From: Lentisphaerota bacterium
GTDB lineage: Bacteria > Verrucomicrobiota > Lentisphaeria > Oligosphaerales > JABHEG01
Assembly (NCBI GenBank): GCA_018676675.1
Contig: JABHEG010000182.1
Span: forward strand, 1-49,532
Reading direction: 5' to 3'
Length of the DNA stretch: 49,532 nt
Each line of letters begins with the position of its first letter. Positions within the stretch are counted from its first letter, which is position 1. Positions 9,098 to 18,400 of the stretch are shown here, piece by piece. The notes beneath the pieces were generated by a model that was given only the letters and a program-made list of their open reading frames with translations, ran no database searches and was not told where the DNA came from. The translations under genes were made by a program, and so were the position numbers.

Positions 9098-11362
9098 ATG
9101 GCTGACTTGGAGTTCCGGAAAGATATCGCTGAGGTGAGGCAGAGCTGGCAGGCATTCTGGGCCGGAACGCTGAACCGCCCGATCCTGTTGGCTACGCCTC
9201 CGAAAGCGGGTGTAGAGCCAGTTGCCAAACCCGCATGGGGCGCCGCGTTTTCGCGTCCGTACGACGAGGTTGTTGATCAGGCGCTTCGTTGGGCGGAGAC
9301 CCATGAGTTCCTTGGCGATGCCGTCCCGTTCTTCACTCCGTCTCTCATCATCGATTTGATGCCGGCGTTCCTGGGGGCTGAGATCACCCAGATCAGGGAG
9401 TCCTGGGGCACGGACACGCATGCCGAGCCCTGCATCGAGGATCTGAGTTCGGCAGACATACGGTTCCGCCGGAGCTCTGTTTGGTGGGAGAAATGGGTCC
9501 GGCTCGCCGAACGCATCAAGCGCAAATGTGCCGGCCGCCTGATTTTCGGGTCCGCGGCTCCGTTCTACAACAATCTTGACACGTTGGCTGCGCTTCGCGG
9601 CAACGTCGAGTTGATGACCGATTTCTACGATAATCCCGCCGGTGTCCATCGAGCCATGGAGCAGATCATGGTCGCCTATGGGGAGGTCACGGACGAGGTG
9701 TCCCGGATTCTGGAAATAGGCACGTATGGCAGCGTCACCGGACACGGATTCTATGCCGAGGGTAGAGCGGCGACACCGCAGTGCGATTTTGGTTTCAATA
9801 TTGGGAAGGAGCACTTTGACGAATTCGCACTGCCGTACCTCCGCCAGGAATTCGACCATCTGGATGCCGTCGAGTACCATCTTGATGGTCCGGGGAACAT
9901 CGTCCATGCTGAGTCCATCTGTGGCATCGAGAAGGTCAAGGTCATCCAGTGGGTACCGGGGGCCGGAGAGAGTCAGACGCAAGACTGGACCTGGCTCTAT
10001 GAGAAGATCAATGCTCTTGGCAAGGGACTGTGGCTGCATGCGGGATCGCCGGAAGCAGCCGTGACGCTGTGGGAGAAGTACAACCGCTCCGGGCGGATGA
10101 TCCTGCACATCAACGCCGGTGATCGTGACGCGGTCGGGCGTTATCTTGACGCCTTTGACAGTGTGGGTGACGTGCGATCTCCGCATCGACCTGCTGCCTC
10201 GAAGCCCGTGTACTGTGGCGAACTGGCAGGGCTGGCGTCCGCGGAGTTTGCTGAGCGTTACGTCCCCCGGGACGCTCCAGTTCTCTGTCTGAGAGCGGCG
10301 GATTTCCTCGCCGGGAACACGCCTTCCGAGGCCATCGAGGCGGCCATTGCGTCCGCCAGGAACTCAGGATCGCTCGCGGCGGTTGTTCTTGACACGCAGG
10401 ACTGGCTCATCGACAGGGCGGTTCTGCTGCCGTCAAACATGGAGTTGGTCATCGACGGCTGCACCCTCAAGCTCGCTGATGGCGTGTTCGACAACATCAT
10501 TCGGAGTGCCGGGATCGAGCCGGATCCGGCCGCCCCCAATGGCGTGTGCGCAACGATAGAGCCCACCGAGAACATACGGATCACGGGCCGCAACAACGCG
10601 GTGATCGAGGGCGCCGACAACCCATACCGGGCGGCAAACCCCAAGACAGGCGTTGTCGAGGAATGGACGGGCGACTACTTCGGTTGGCGGACAGTCGGTA
10701 TCCTGTTGTCGAGGGCCAGCCGTTACGAGATATCCGGCTTCACGATGCGGAAAACGCATTGTTGGGCGATATCTCAGGACCAGTGCTCGCACGGCTATTT
10801 GCACGATATCGTGTTCAATACCAACGTGAAGAATGGCGATGGTATTGATTTCAGAAACGGGTGTTCGTTCTGCCTCGTCGACGCGATATCGGGCACCACC
10901 AGCGACGACACGGTTGCCTGCACGGCACTGAACGGCAGCTACATCACTCCCGAGTCAAACTACGTCTATCCGATGCAACCGATGGGGCTGGAATACGCGG
11001 GGGATGCGGCCGATATCCACGATATGGTCATACGGAACATCCGTACGGGCGGGAAACACCACGGGGTCATCTGTCTTGCGACAGCCCCGTCAGTCTACAA
11101 CATCTCGATTGAGAACGTGCTGGAGGAAGCCCCGTCGGTGCGCGAATCCTGCGTCAGAATCTACACAGGATACGGCAGCGGTTACGGGAAGGGGAATCTG
11201 CGGAACATCTCCGTCACGAACGTGGTCTCCCGAGGGGCTCGCTTTGCTGTTATCGTCAAGGCCGATGTCAAGGATGTGCAGTTCGCGGGAGTCCGGCAGT
11301 TGCGGGAAGACGGCGCGACGCATCTGTTCGAAGGTGAGTCTGAGAATCTCACGATGGAGTGA
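9098..11362 (+). CDS. Fusion: UroD-like methyltransferase domain plus right-handed beta-helix
   Basis: A single open frame of 754 residues. Residues 1 to about 355 resemble the uroporphyrinogen decarboxylase-like barrel of the MtaA/UroD superfamily, in the divergent form common in PVC genomes ('FRKDIAEVRQSWQAFW', 'EYHLDGPGNIVHAESI', 'IQWVPGAGE'). From about 400 to the end it is a right-handed parallel beta-helix of the pectate-lyase/GH28 kind, with recurring turns such as NIRITGRNN, 'YEISGFTMRKTHCWAIS', 'DGIDFRNGCS' and 'GTTSDDTVAC'. Both parts look close to full length. There is no signal peptide. The ribosome site is weak (GGAAG). UroD-like domains normally act in the cytoplasm on methyl-corrinoid or tetrapyrrole substrates, while beta-helices normally bind or cut polysaccharide, so the combination is odd. 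It could be a genuine fusion or a deletion-derived chimera. Confidence 0.8.
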   Translation: MADLEFRKDIAEVRQSWQAFWAGTLNRPILLATPPKAGVEPVAKPAWGAAFSRPYDEVVDQALRWAETHEFLGDAVPFFTPSLIIDLMPAFLGAEITQIRESWGTDTHAEPCIEDLSSADIRFRRSSVWWEKWVRLAERIKRKCAGRLIFGSAAPFYNNLDTLAALRGNVELMTDFYDNPAGVHRAMEQIMVAYGEVTDEVSRILEIGTYGSVTGHGFYAEGRAATPQCDFGFNIGKEHFDEFALPYLRQEFDHLDAVEYHLDGPGNIVHAESICGIEKVKVIQWVPGAGESQTQDWTWLYEKINALGKGLWLHAGSPEAAVTLWEKYNRSGRMILHINAGDRDAVGRYLDAFDSVGDVRSPHRPAASKPVYCGELAGLASAEFAERYVPRDAPVLCLRAADFLAGNTPSEAIEAAIASARNSGSLAAVVLDTQDWLIDRAVLLPSNMELVIDGCTLKLADGVFDNIIRSAGIEPDPAAPNGVCATIEPTENIRITGRNNAVIEGADNPYRAANPKTGVVEEWTGDYFGWRTVGILLSRASRYEISGFTMRKTHCWAISQDQCSHGYLHDIVFNTNVKNGDGIDFRNGCSFCLVDAISGTTSDDTVACTALNGSYITPESNYVYPMQPMGLEYAGDAADIHDMVIRNIRTGGKHHGVICLATAPSVYNISIENVLEEAPSVRESCVRIYTGYGSGYGKGNLRNISVTNVVSRGARFAVIVKADVKDVQFAGVRQLREDGATHLFEGESENLTME

Positions 11363-11591
11363 GGGGAGTCCAGTGCTCACCTGGGAACGAGACTGGATAT
11401 CTCCCCCGTGACCGGAAGCGTGATTCCGTCTCAGTCCTGGTCAGACGGGGGGGAGAGAGCTCGTGAGACCTGTCCCAAATTCTACGCTCTCCTTCATGTC
11501 TTCTTCGGTTGTCTTCCGGACCCGGCATCTTAGACTACTCCAGTGGAACGCGCAGATTGAGTAGGGATGGAACAAGAGAGGTCCATTGACC

Positions 11592-12596
11592 ATGGAAGTG
11601 AGTTACGTCAGCTTTGACGGTTTGAAGACGGTGTCGCTGAGGACCGTAGAGGAGCGCGATTCGCCGGGCCCCGGAGAAGTCCTGGTGAAATCCGACTATT
11701 CCGCCGTCAGCGCCGGAACGGAGTGCGCTAACCTGCTTGCCCTTCCCAACACTCACGGGAGCTTCCCCTGGCTTCCGGGCTACAGCAGTTCGGGGCGGGT
11801 GCTGCGTGTGGGTGAGGGCGTTACCGATTTCGAGCCCGGGAACCGGGTTATCGTTCCCTGGGCCGGACATCGCTCCCACTTCCTCAGACCGGCGAGCAGG
11901 CTGGTGAGAATCAACGACGGCGTTGATCAGCTTGACGCGTCCTTTGCCCACATCGCTGCATTCCCGTTCCTGGGCGTGCGGAAGTTGAGGGTCGAGATAG
12001 GTCAGTCGGTGATGGTGATCGGGATGGGCATCCTCGGGCAGTTCGCGGCACAGATCGCCCGGCTGTCGGGAGCAATACCCGTCATCGTTTCAGACATGTC
12101 TCCTGGACGGCGTGAGCTGGCTTTGAGGCTTGGCAGTGACCATGCGCTTTCGCCGGCTGACGGTGACATCGCGGAGAAGGTGAAGGAGTTGACCGGAGGC
12201 AAAGGGGTTGACAGTATCGTTGAGGTAACAGGCAAGTCCATTGCCCTGCAACAGGCCCTCGAATGTGTCGCCGAACAAGGACGCATCTCGCTTCTCGGCT
12301 GCACCCGGATCTCAGACACGCCCATCGATTTCTACCAGTACGTGCATCGCCGCGGCGTCTCGCTGATTGGTGCACACACGTTCAGCCGGGCCAAGGTCGA
12401 ATCCCATACCGGTGCCTGGACGGAGAAGGATGATTACGCGACGTTCTTTAGACTGGTTGCGGCGGGAAGGCTGGACGTCCGGTCCATCGTCTCTGAAATC
12501 GTTTCTCCCGCAATGGCTTCGGAGATATATGGTCGTCTTGTCGAGGAAGAGAATCCGCCGGTGGGCGTCGTCCTGGACTGGCAGCAGCTCGCATAG
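11592..12596 (+). CDS. MDR-superfamily alcohol/polyol dehydrogenase-like oxidoreductase
   Basis: NAD(P)-dependent medium-chain dehydrogenase of 334 residues. It has a GroES-like N-terminal domain (about 1-130, with the family's 'SAVSAGTE' and 'PGYSSSGRV' segments) and a Rossmann domain with GMGILG at 144-149. The four-cysteine structural zinc lobe is absent, and the usual catalytic Cys/His/Glu ligands are not evident, so it resembles the bi-domain or sugar-keto type rather than a classical zinc alcohol dehydrogenase. The start at ATG 11592 is preferred to TTG 11586 because AGAGGT (11577-11582) spaces better with it. It follows the fusion gene by 229 bases and precedes the ceramidase-like gene by 71, so it is probably co-transcribed with the latter. 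The substrate is unknown. Confidence 0.85.
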   Translation: MEVSYVSFDGLKTVSLRTVEERDSPGPGEVLVKSDYSAVSAGTECANLLALPNTHGSFPWLPGYSSSGRVLRVGEGVTDFEPGNRVIVPWAGHRSHFLRPASRLVRINDGVDQLDASFAHIAAFPFLGVRKLRVEIGQSVMVIGMGILGQFAAQIARLSGAIPVIVSDMSPGRRELALRLGSDHALSPADGDIAEKVKELTGGKGVDSIVEVTGKSIALQQALECVAEQGRISLLGCTRISDTPIDFYQYVHRRGVSLIGAHTFSRAKVESHTGAWTEKDDYATFFRLVAAGRLDVRSIVSEIVSPAMASEIYGRLVEEENPPVGVVLDWQQLA

Positions 12597-12667
12597 CCAG
12601 AGCCGTCGCGAAAAGTGTCTCGCGTCTTCACGGGGTGGGACTGTGACAATGGAAAGGGTTATCTGCT

Positions 12668-14179
12668 GTGGAAAACAGAGAGTCTTCACTGCGTATTGGT
12701 TGGGCCTCGCGTGATGTTACCCCGTACGGCCGGAAAGTAGATCTCGCGGGACAGTTCAGGATGCGGATTACCGACGTAGTCAACGATCCGTTGACGGTGA
12801 CCGCATTGACCATTTCCTCCGGCGACACAGCGGCGGATACAGTCGTCTTCATCTCGTGTGACATATCTGTGATCCCGGTTTACCTCATCGAGGAAGCCCA
12901 GGAGAATATCAGAGACCGCTCACCCTCGTTCCCGCTGGATTCGTTGATTTTCAACGCAACGCATACGCACGCGGCCCCGAACATTCGGGATGCGATCCAC
13001 GACTATGATGCGCTGCCGCCGACGGAACGTGAGAACCTGATGGTGCCTGCGGAGTACCGCGCCTTCCTTGCCGCGCACATTGCCGACGCAGCGTTGGAGA
13101 GCTGGGAAGGACGGACGGCTGGCCGGCTCGCCTGGGGCTTTGGGCACGCCGTTGTGGGACACAACCGCCGGACGAGCTACCTGGAAGACTTCGCAGAGCA
13201 GGAGTTCCCCGGCCAGAAGATCGAGCGGAACGCCCGCATGTACGGCAAGACGGACGATCCCTCATTCAGCCATGTGGAAGGGCACGAAGACCACTCGGTC
13301 CAATTCCTCTACACGTTCGATCCGGATGGCAGGCTGACCGGAGCCATTATCAATGTCCCCTGTCCATCCCAGGTCACCGAATCCTGGAGTCGCATGTCGG
13401 CTGATTACTGGCACGATACCCGGGAGGCGATCCGCAAGGTGCATGGCGAGGACGTTTTCCTGTTGCCCCAATGCTCGGCGGCGGGAGACCAGTCTCCACA
13501 CCTTCAACTCCACAAGGCCGCTGAGGCCCGGATGCTGGCTCTGAAGGAGGAGGGCCGAGGCGAGGAGTTCGACTTCAACCTTGCCCAGCGTAGAGAGATT
13601 GGGCGACGGATTGAGGCGGCCTTTTCTGAAGTGTTGCCCTGGGCCCGGAAGGACATGCGGGACGATGCAGCAGTCAGGCACGTCACCAAGACCGCCGATC
13701 TCACACGACGTATGGTGAGCAAAGAGGAACACGCCAGAAACGTGAGTTGGATGGCGATGCTGAAGGCGAAGGACGACTCCCACTCAGAGACGCTCCTGAA
13801 CCGGTGTCAAGCAGTGGTCGATAAGTACGAGGAACAGGATGAGGCGCCCACGTTTGCCATGGAAAATCATGTTGTCCGTCTCGGAGACATCGCGTTCGTG
13901 ACGAACCCGTTTGAACTGTTCCTCGACTACGGGGTGCGAGTGCGAGCTCGCGGCCCGGCCATTCAGACATTCGTCATGCAGCTCGTGGGGAGCAGGACGG
14001 GAACGAAAGACGACCATCCCGGACGCTTCCCCCGCAGAGGCGGCACCTATCTCCCAACCGCTCGGGCTGAGGCCGGGGGTGGTTACAGCGCCTGTGTCTA
14101 CTGCAATCAGGTGGGACACCAGGGAGGCCAGGAATGGGTAGACGCAACGCTTCGGGAACTGCAGCAGCTGTTCCGGTAG
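12668..14179 (+). CDS. Neutral/alkaline ceramidase-like amidohydrolase
   Basis: A 503-residue protein resembling the N-terminal domain of neutral/alkaline non-lysosomal ceramidases, zinc amidases. Family features are 'IGWASRDVTPYG' at the N-terminus, 'VVFISCDI' and the metal-site segment 'FNATHTHAAPN'. It lacks a signal peptide, unlike secreted ceramidases, and is shorter than the roughly 650-700 residues of the full enzyme, as are the many single-domain relatives in polysaccharide-degrading bacteria. GTG 12668 is the start, with GAAAGGG upstream; an out-of-frame ATG at 12651 is not used. The substrate is probably an amide or ester on a glycan rather than ceramide, but that is inference. Confidence 0.75.
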   Translation: MENRESSLRIGWASRDVTPYGRKVDLAGQFRMRITDVVNDPLTVTALTISSGDTAADTVVFISCDISVIPVYLIEEAQENIRDRSPSFPLDSLIFNATHTHAAPNIRDAIHDYDALPPTERENLMVPAEYRAFLAAHIADAALESWEGRTAGRLAWGFGHAVVGHNRRTSYLEDFAEQEFPGQKIERNARMYGKTDDPSFSHVEGHEDHSVQFLYTFDPDGRLTGAIINVPCPSQVTESWSRMSADYWHDTREAIRKVHGEDVFLLPQCSAAGDQSPHLQLHKAAEARMLALKEEGRGEEFDFNLAQRREIGRRIEAAFSEVLPWARKDMRDDAAVRHVTKTADLTRRMVSKEEHARNVSWMAMLKAKDDSHSETLLNRCQAVVDKYEEQDEAPTFAMENHVVRLGDIAFVTNPFELFLDYGVRVRARGPAIQTFVMQLVGSRTGTKDDHPGRFPRRGGTYLPTARAEAGGGYSACVYCNQVGHQGGQEWVDATLRELQQLFR

Positions 14180-14199
14180 AGCCGAATGGAACGAATTTC

Positions 14200-14216
14200 C
14201 CCCGGTCAAACCGGGG
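14200..14216 (+). terminator. Possible stem-loop terminator
   Basis: The perfect stem CCCCGG/CCGGGG has a five-base loop (TCAAA), 20 bases after the stop of the ceramidase-like gene. There is no T-run, so intrinsic termination is uncertain. It lies at the left edge of the RhuM cassette and may mark the boundary between resident and inserted DNA. Confidence 0.4.
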
Positions 14217-14388
14217 CAGGCCGAGACACCGAGCGCTATGGACGCAGCGGGAGACTGGGACGCATGATGCTCGCCTTCGCTGAAGAGGATGGGGGTCTTG
14301 AGTTGCCCATCCGCGTTTTCTCCTGTTCTTGCCAGTACAAGCGCAAGCGCAACTTCATCAAGTACGTCGAACGGAGGAGGCGGGGGAA

Positions 14389-15450
14389 ATGAGCGAGCAG
14401 AACAAGATCCGGATACGGAACAGCACCGCGGAGTTCCTGATCTTCACCGCCCAAAGTGGAGAGCAGAGCATTGAGGCGCGCTACGAAGCCGAAACCATTT
14501 GGCTGACTCAGAAGCTGATGGCGACGCTTTTTGAGGTGGATGTCCGCACTGTAAGCGAGCATCTCGGGAATATCTATGACCAGGGGGAAATCGTGCGTGC
14601 GGCAACTATCCGGAAATTCCGGACAGTTCGCCGCGAAGGCAATCGAGATGTCACCCGTAACTTGGACTTCTACAATCTCGACGCCATCATCTCGGTCGGC
14701 TATCGGGTCAATTCCGTGCGGGCAACCCAGTTCCGGCAGTGGGCAACGCGTGTCCTCCGAGATTTCGCCATCCGCGGATATGTCTTGGATCGGGAAAGGC
14801 TCGAGAACGGTGCGTTCTTGGGAGAAGACTACTACGAGCGTTTGCTCGAGGAAATCCGGGAGATTCGCCTCAGCGAACGCCGCTTCTACCAGAAAATCGC
14901 CGATATCTATGCAACCAGCATGGACTACAACAAAGACGCGCCAGCCACCCGTGAGTTTTTTGCCACCGTCCAGAACAAACTGCACTTCGCCATCCACGGA
15001 CATACTGCCGCAGAACTCATCGCGGAACGCGCCGACAGCAACAAGCCGAACATGGGCCTCACGTCCTGGAACAGGGGGCCTGACGGCAAGATCCTGAAGA
15101 CTGATGTCGCAGTCGCCAAGAACTACCTGAGCAAGGACGAGATTGAGTCGCTTGGCCGTATCATCAATGCCTACTTGGAGCTTGCCGAAGACCGTGCGCG
15201 CCGCCGGGTTCCCATGACCATGGAAGACTGGGCCAAACGTCTTGACCGGTTCCTGGAGTTCGACGAAAGAGACATCCTCCAGGACAAAGGCCGGATCTCA
15301 CACCAGATCGCCCAAGTCCACGCCGAATCCGAATTCGAGACGTTCCGTATCGTCCAAGATCAACTCTACGTGTCCGACTTGGACCGCGACATCAAGCGTC
15401 TGGAAGCCGCGGCCAGAGAGATTGAGGGAACCACGAAAGGCACGGAATGA
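14389..15450 (+). CDS. rhuM: RhuM-family protein
   Basis: Member of the RhuM family (COG3943, 'virulence protein RhuM'), 353 residues, with the family's normal length and order. A helix-turn-helix-like segment lies at about 38-75 ('IWLTQKLMATLFEV', then 'VRTVSEHLGNIY'). The conserved core 'YNLDAIISVGYRVNS...ATQFRQWAT' is at 95-120, and a C-terminal region contains 'SLGRIINAYLELAEDRARRR'. ATG 14389 is chosen for the strong GGAGGAGG just upstream; earlier in-frame starts are unsupported. Its stop overlaps the start of the next gene by four bases (ATGA), so the two are translationally coupled. RhuM was named from a Salmonella pathogenicity island and often sits near restriction and mobile genes; its biochemical role is not established. 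Its neighbours are sugar genes, so it looks like an incomer. Confidence 0.9.
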   Translation: MSEQNKIRIRNSTAEFLIFTAQSGEQSIEARYEAETIWLTQKLMATLFEVDVRTVSEHLGNIYDQGEIVRAATIRKFRTVRREGNRDVTRNLDFYNLDAIISVGYRVNSVRATQFRQWATRVLRDFAIRGYVLDRERLENGAFLGEDYYERLLEEIREIRLSERRFYQKIADIYATSMDYNKDAPATREFFATVQNKLHFAIHGHTAAELIAERADSNKPNMGLTSWNRGPDGKILKTDVAVAKNYLSKDEIESLGRIINAYLELAEDRARRRVPMTMEDWAKRLDRFLEFDERDILQDKGRISHQIAQVHAESEFETFRIVQDQLYVSDLDRDIKRLEAAAREIEGTTKGTE

Positions 15451-18400
15451 CGGAGAAGGGGAAACAGGTGAGTTCCGGCCTCGCCCAGCTTAGCAACCCA
15501 GCCTCCACCGGAGGCCGGGGGGGCCATTTCGAGGCCCATGTGCAAGCATCATTTGTCACTCTGATGCTAACAGGCGGCTGTGCACCGTGCTTTCCTGGCT
15601 GGCCGATTCGGGAGATCAAGCTACAGGGGAAAGTCGATGGCTATGACACGGATGACCTTATCGTCTTCCTGGAACGAACAGGCGGGGACGGACGGAAGCT
15701 CTTGGCCCAGATCAAGCAAGCCCCCAGGATAACGAAGGACAACCGGCTGTTCCGTGAGATCATCCAGCGCGCCTGGACTGACTTCAACAAGCCGTCGCTC
15801 TTCACTCAACGGAAAGACGTCATCGCGGCAATGACCGGGCCGCTGAGCTACACGGACACTCAGGATGCCTGCTGGCTGCTTGACTATGCGCGTTGCACGA
15901 AGGACGAGGGCGAGTTCTTCCGCAACGTCGCCAAAGCGAAGTTCAGCAGCACGGCCAAGCAGAAGAAGTTGGGCGCTTTCCGGCACCAATTGCGGCTTGC
16001 CAATGATGGGAAGGCTCTCTCGCCCTGCCAAGTCCATGATTTCCTCTGCTGTTTCCACTTGCTCGGATACGACCTGGGACGCGAGACAGGGGTCGCTTTG
16101 GCCTTGCTCCATTCCCACATCTCTCAGTTCGATGCCGGAGCTCCCCAGATGGTCTGGGGCAGGATTGTTGATGTCGTTCAGACGTGGAACCAGAATGCGG
16201 GGACCATCACGCGTGGCAATCTGCCTGAAGATCTACTCAACCTATTCAGGAAGCGGGTTACGTCGACGATACCGGCCGAGATCATTCGAGGGGGGGCGAC
16301 CTCACCCGCGAGTGCCATTCCGGCGATGGGCTACGGGCGGAGTCTGAGCCAGGCATTCCTTCTTGGTGGCTGGGATGAGGCCTGCGAAGGCGATCGCGCG
16401 CTGGTGGCTCGGCTTGCAGGGGAGACGTATGAAGAGTGGATACCAGCCGTACGGGAAGCCCTCGAATCCCCCGCCAAACCCATAGGTCTGCGCAATGGCG
16501 TGTGGGCGGCAAAGAGCGACAGGGAGCTGTGGGAAGCGCTCGCACGCAAACTCTTCGATGCTGATCTCGATGCGCTGAAGGCTGCCGCCGTGGCCGTCTT
16601 GCGCGAACCCAACCCATCCTTCGAGCTTCCCGCAGAGGAACGCTACCTGGCCAACATCATGGGGAAAGTCCCGAGCCATTCCCATGCACTCCGCAAAGGT
16701 CTTGCGGATGCTCTGGCCGTCATGGGCAGCATGCCGGGGGTCTTTGCCAACTGCTCCGATGGCAGAAGCGAGACGGTTGCTGCACTCGTTGTGCGGCACG
16801 TCCTGGACGAGGCCGACTGGATGCTCTGGGGCAGCCTCAACAATCTGTTGCCGTTGCTCGCGGAAGCGGCGCCGGGGGAGTTCTTGTCAGCCGTTGAGAA
16901 TGCTATGGGACGCGAACCATGTCCATTCAGCGCGCTGTTTGCTGAGGAAGGCAGTGGCATGATGGGGAGCAACTACCTCACCGGTCTGCTATGGGCACTG
17001 GAATCGCTTGCCTGGGATAAGGAGCACTTGACCCGGGTTACGGTCGTTTTCGGTGAGCTTGCTGAGATCGATCCGGGCGGAAATTGGGCCAATCGCCCAG
17101 CCAACTCGCTGACAACCATCTTCCTGCCCTGGCTTCCACAGACCACGGCGTCTAAGGAAAGACGTCTGGTTGCTGTCCGTACACTGGTGAGGGAGGCACC
17201 CAAAAGCGCGTGGCGCCTCTTGCTGGGGCTCCTCCCGGACCAACACCAAACGTCCATGGGCAGTCACAAACCCCGCTGGCGGATGACGCTGCCCGAAGAC
17301 AATGACGGTGTTACGCAGCAGGAGTACTGGGACCAAGTCTCAAACTACGCGGACATCACCGTCGGCATAGCAGAGGGCGACATTGAACGCCTCGCGGTTC
17401 TTGTCCGTCACCTGGACCATTTGCCTGCCGTTGCACGTGACAGCTTCCTGGATCACTTGGCGTCGCCTACCATCACCGACCTGCCGGAAGAGAAGAGGAC
17501 AGAGCTTTGGTCAGCCCTGCAAGGCTTCGTTGCCAGGCATCGACGTTACGCGGATGCTGAGTGGTCGCTTGACGAAGAGCCCTTGGCCCGGATCGAACGT
17601 GTGTCCCTCTTGCTTGCTCCCGAGGCCCCCAGGAATCGTTACCGCAGGATCTTCGGCGCTAGAGACCACGATCTCTACGAGGAGCATGGTGATTGGCGGG
17701 AGGAAGAGAGGAAGCTGCGCGCACGTCGTGAGGCAGCAATCAAAGAGATCCTGTCGTTCGGCGATGTTCATGACGTCGTGGAGTTCGCGGGGATGGTTGA
17801 GTCACCGACGCAGGTGGGGACAGCATTTGGCGCAATCGCGGATGACGGACACGACCGATCACTGTTGCCGGCACTGTTTGGCGACGAATCAGAACCAGTC
17901 GTTCAGTTCATCGCCAGCTATGTGCGTGCGAGACACTGGAAGGAGGGATGGAAATGGGTAGACGCAGTACTGTTTGAGGACTGGGATGTGACGCAGCTGG
18001 GGTGCTTCCTGCGAAGTCTCCCGTTCTGTCCCGAAACATGGACCAGAGCATCGCAGTTGCTTGGCGGGCATGAATCCGCGTATTGGGAGAGCGTCGGCGT
18101 CAATCCCTACCAAGCAGATACGGGCCTTGAAATTGCCATCGACAAGCTCCTTGAGCATGGCCGGTCGAACGCCGCTATTGACTGTGTCAGCGTGTCGCTT
18201 CACAAAGAGAACCCTCTGGACCATGTTCGTGCTGTCCGGGCACTACTCGCGGCAGCGACGACCAAAGAGCCGGCCCAGTCGATGGACGTGCACAATGCCG
18301 TCGAGGTCATCAAAGCCTTGCAGGATGATGACGGGGTGGATGGCGACGATCTCTTCCAAGTGGAGTGGGCGTACCTGGGTGCTCTGGACGGGCATTGGGG

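Noticed and set aside
8960..10186. Open frame extending the DUF4838 gene 409 codons upstream on the minus strand
   Set aside because: It runs antisense to the UroD-like domain of the plus-strand gene, and a signal peptide plus GGAGACC mark the true start at 8959. It is a high-GC shadow frame.
14186..14392. Small plus-strand frame of 68 codons before rhuM
   Set aside because: It has no ribosome site, no recognisable motif and overlaps the rhuM start; its composition is that of non-coding DNA.
14236..15003. Long minus-strand frame opposite rhuM
   Set aside because: It lies antisense to a clearly conserved protein and shows no family features.
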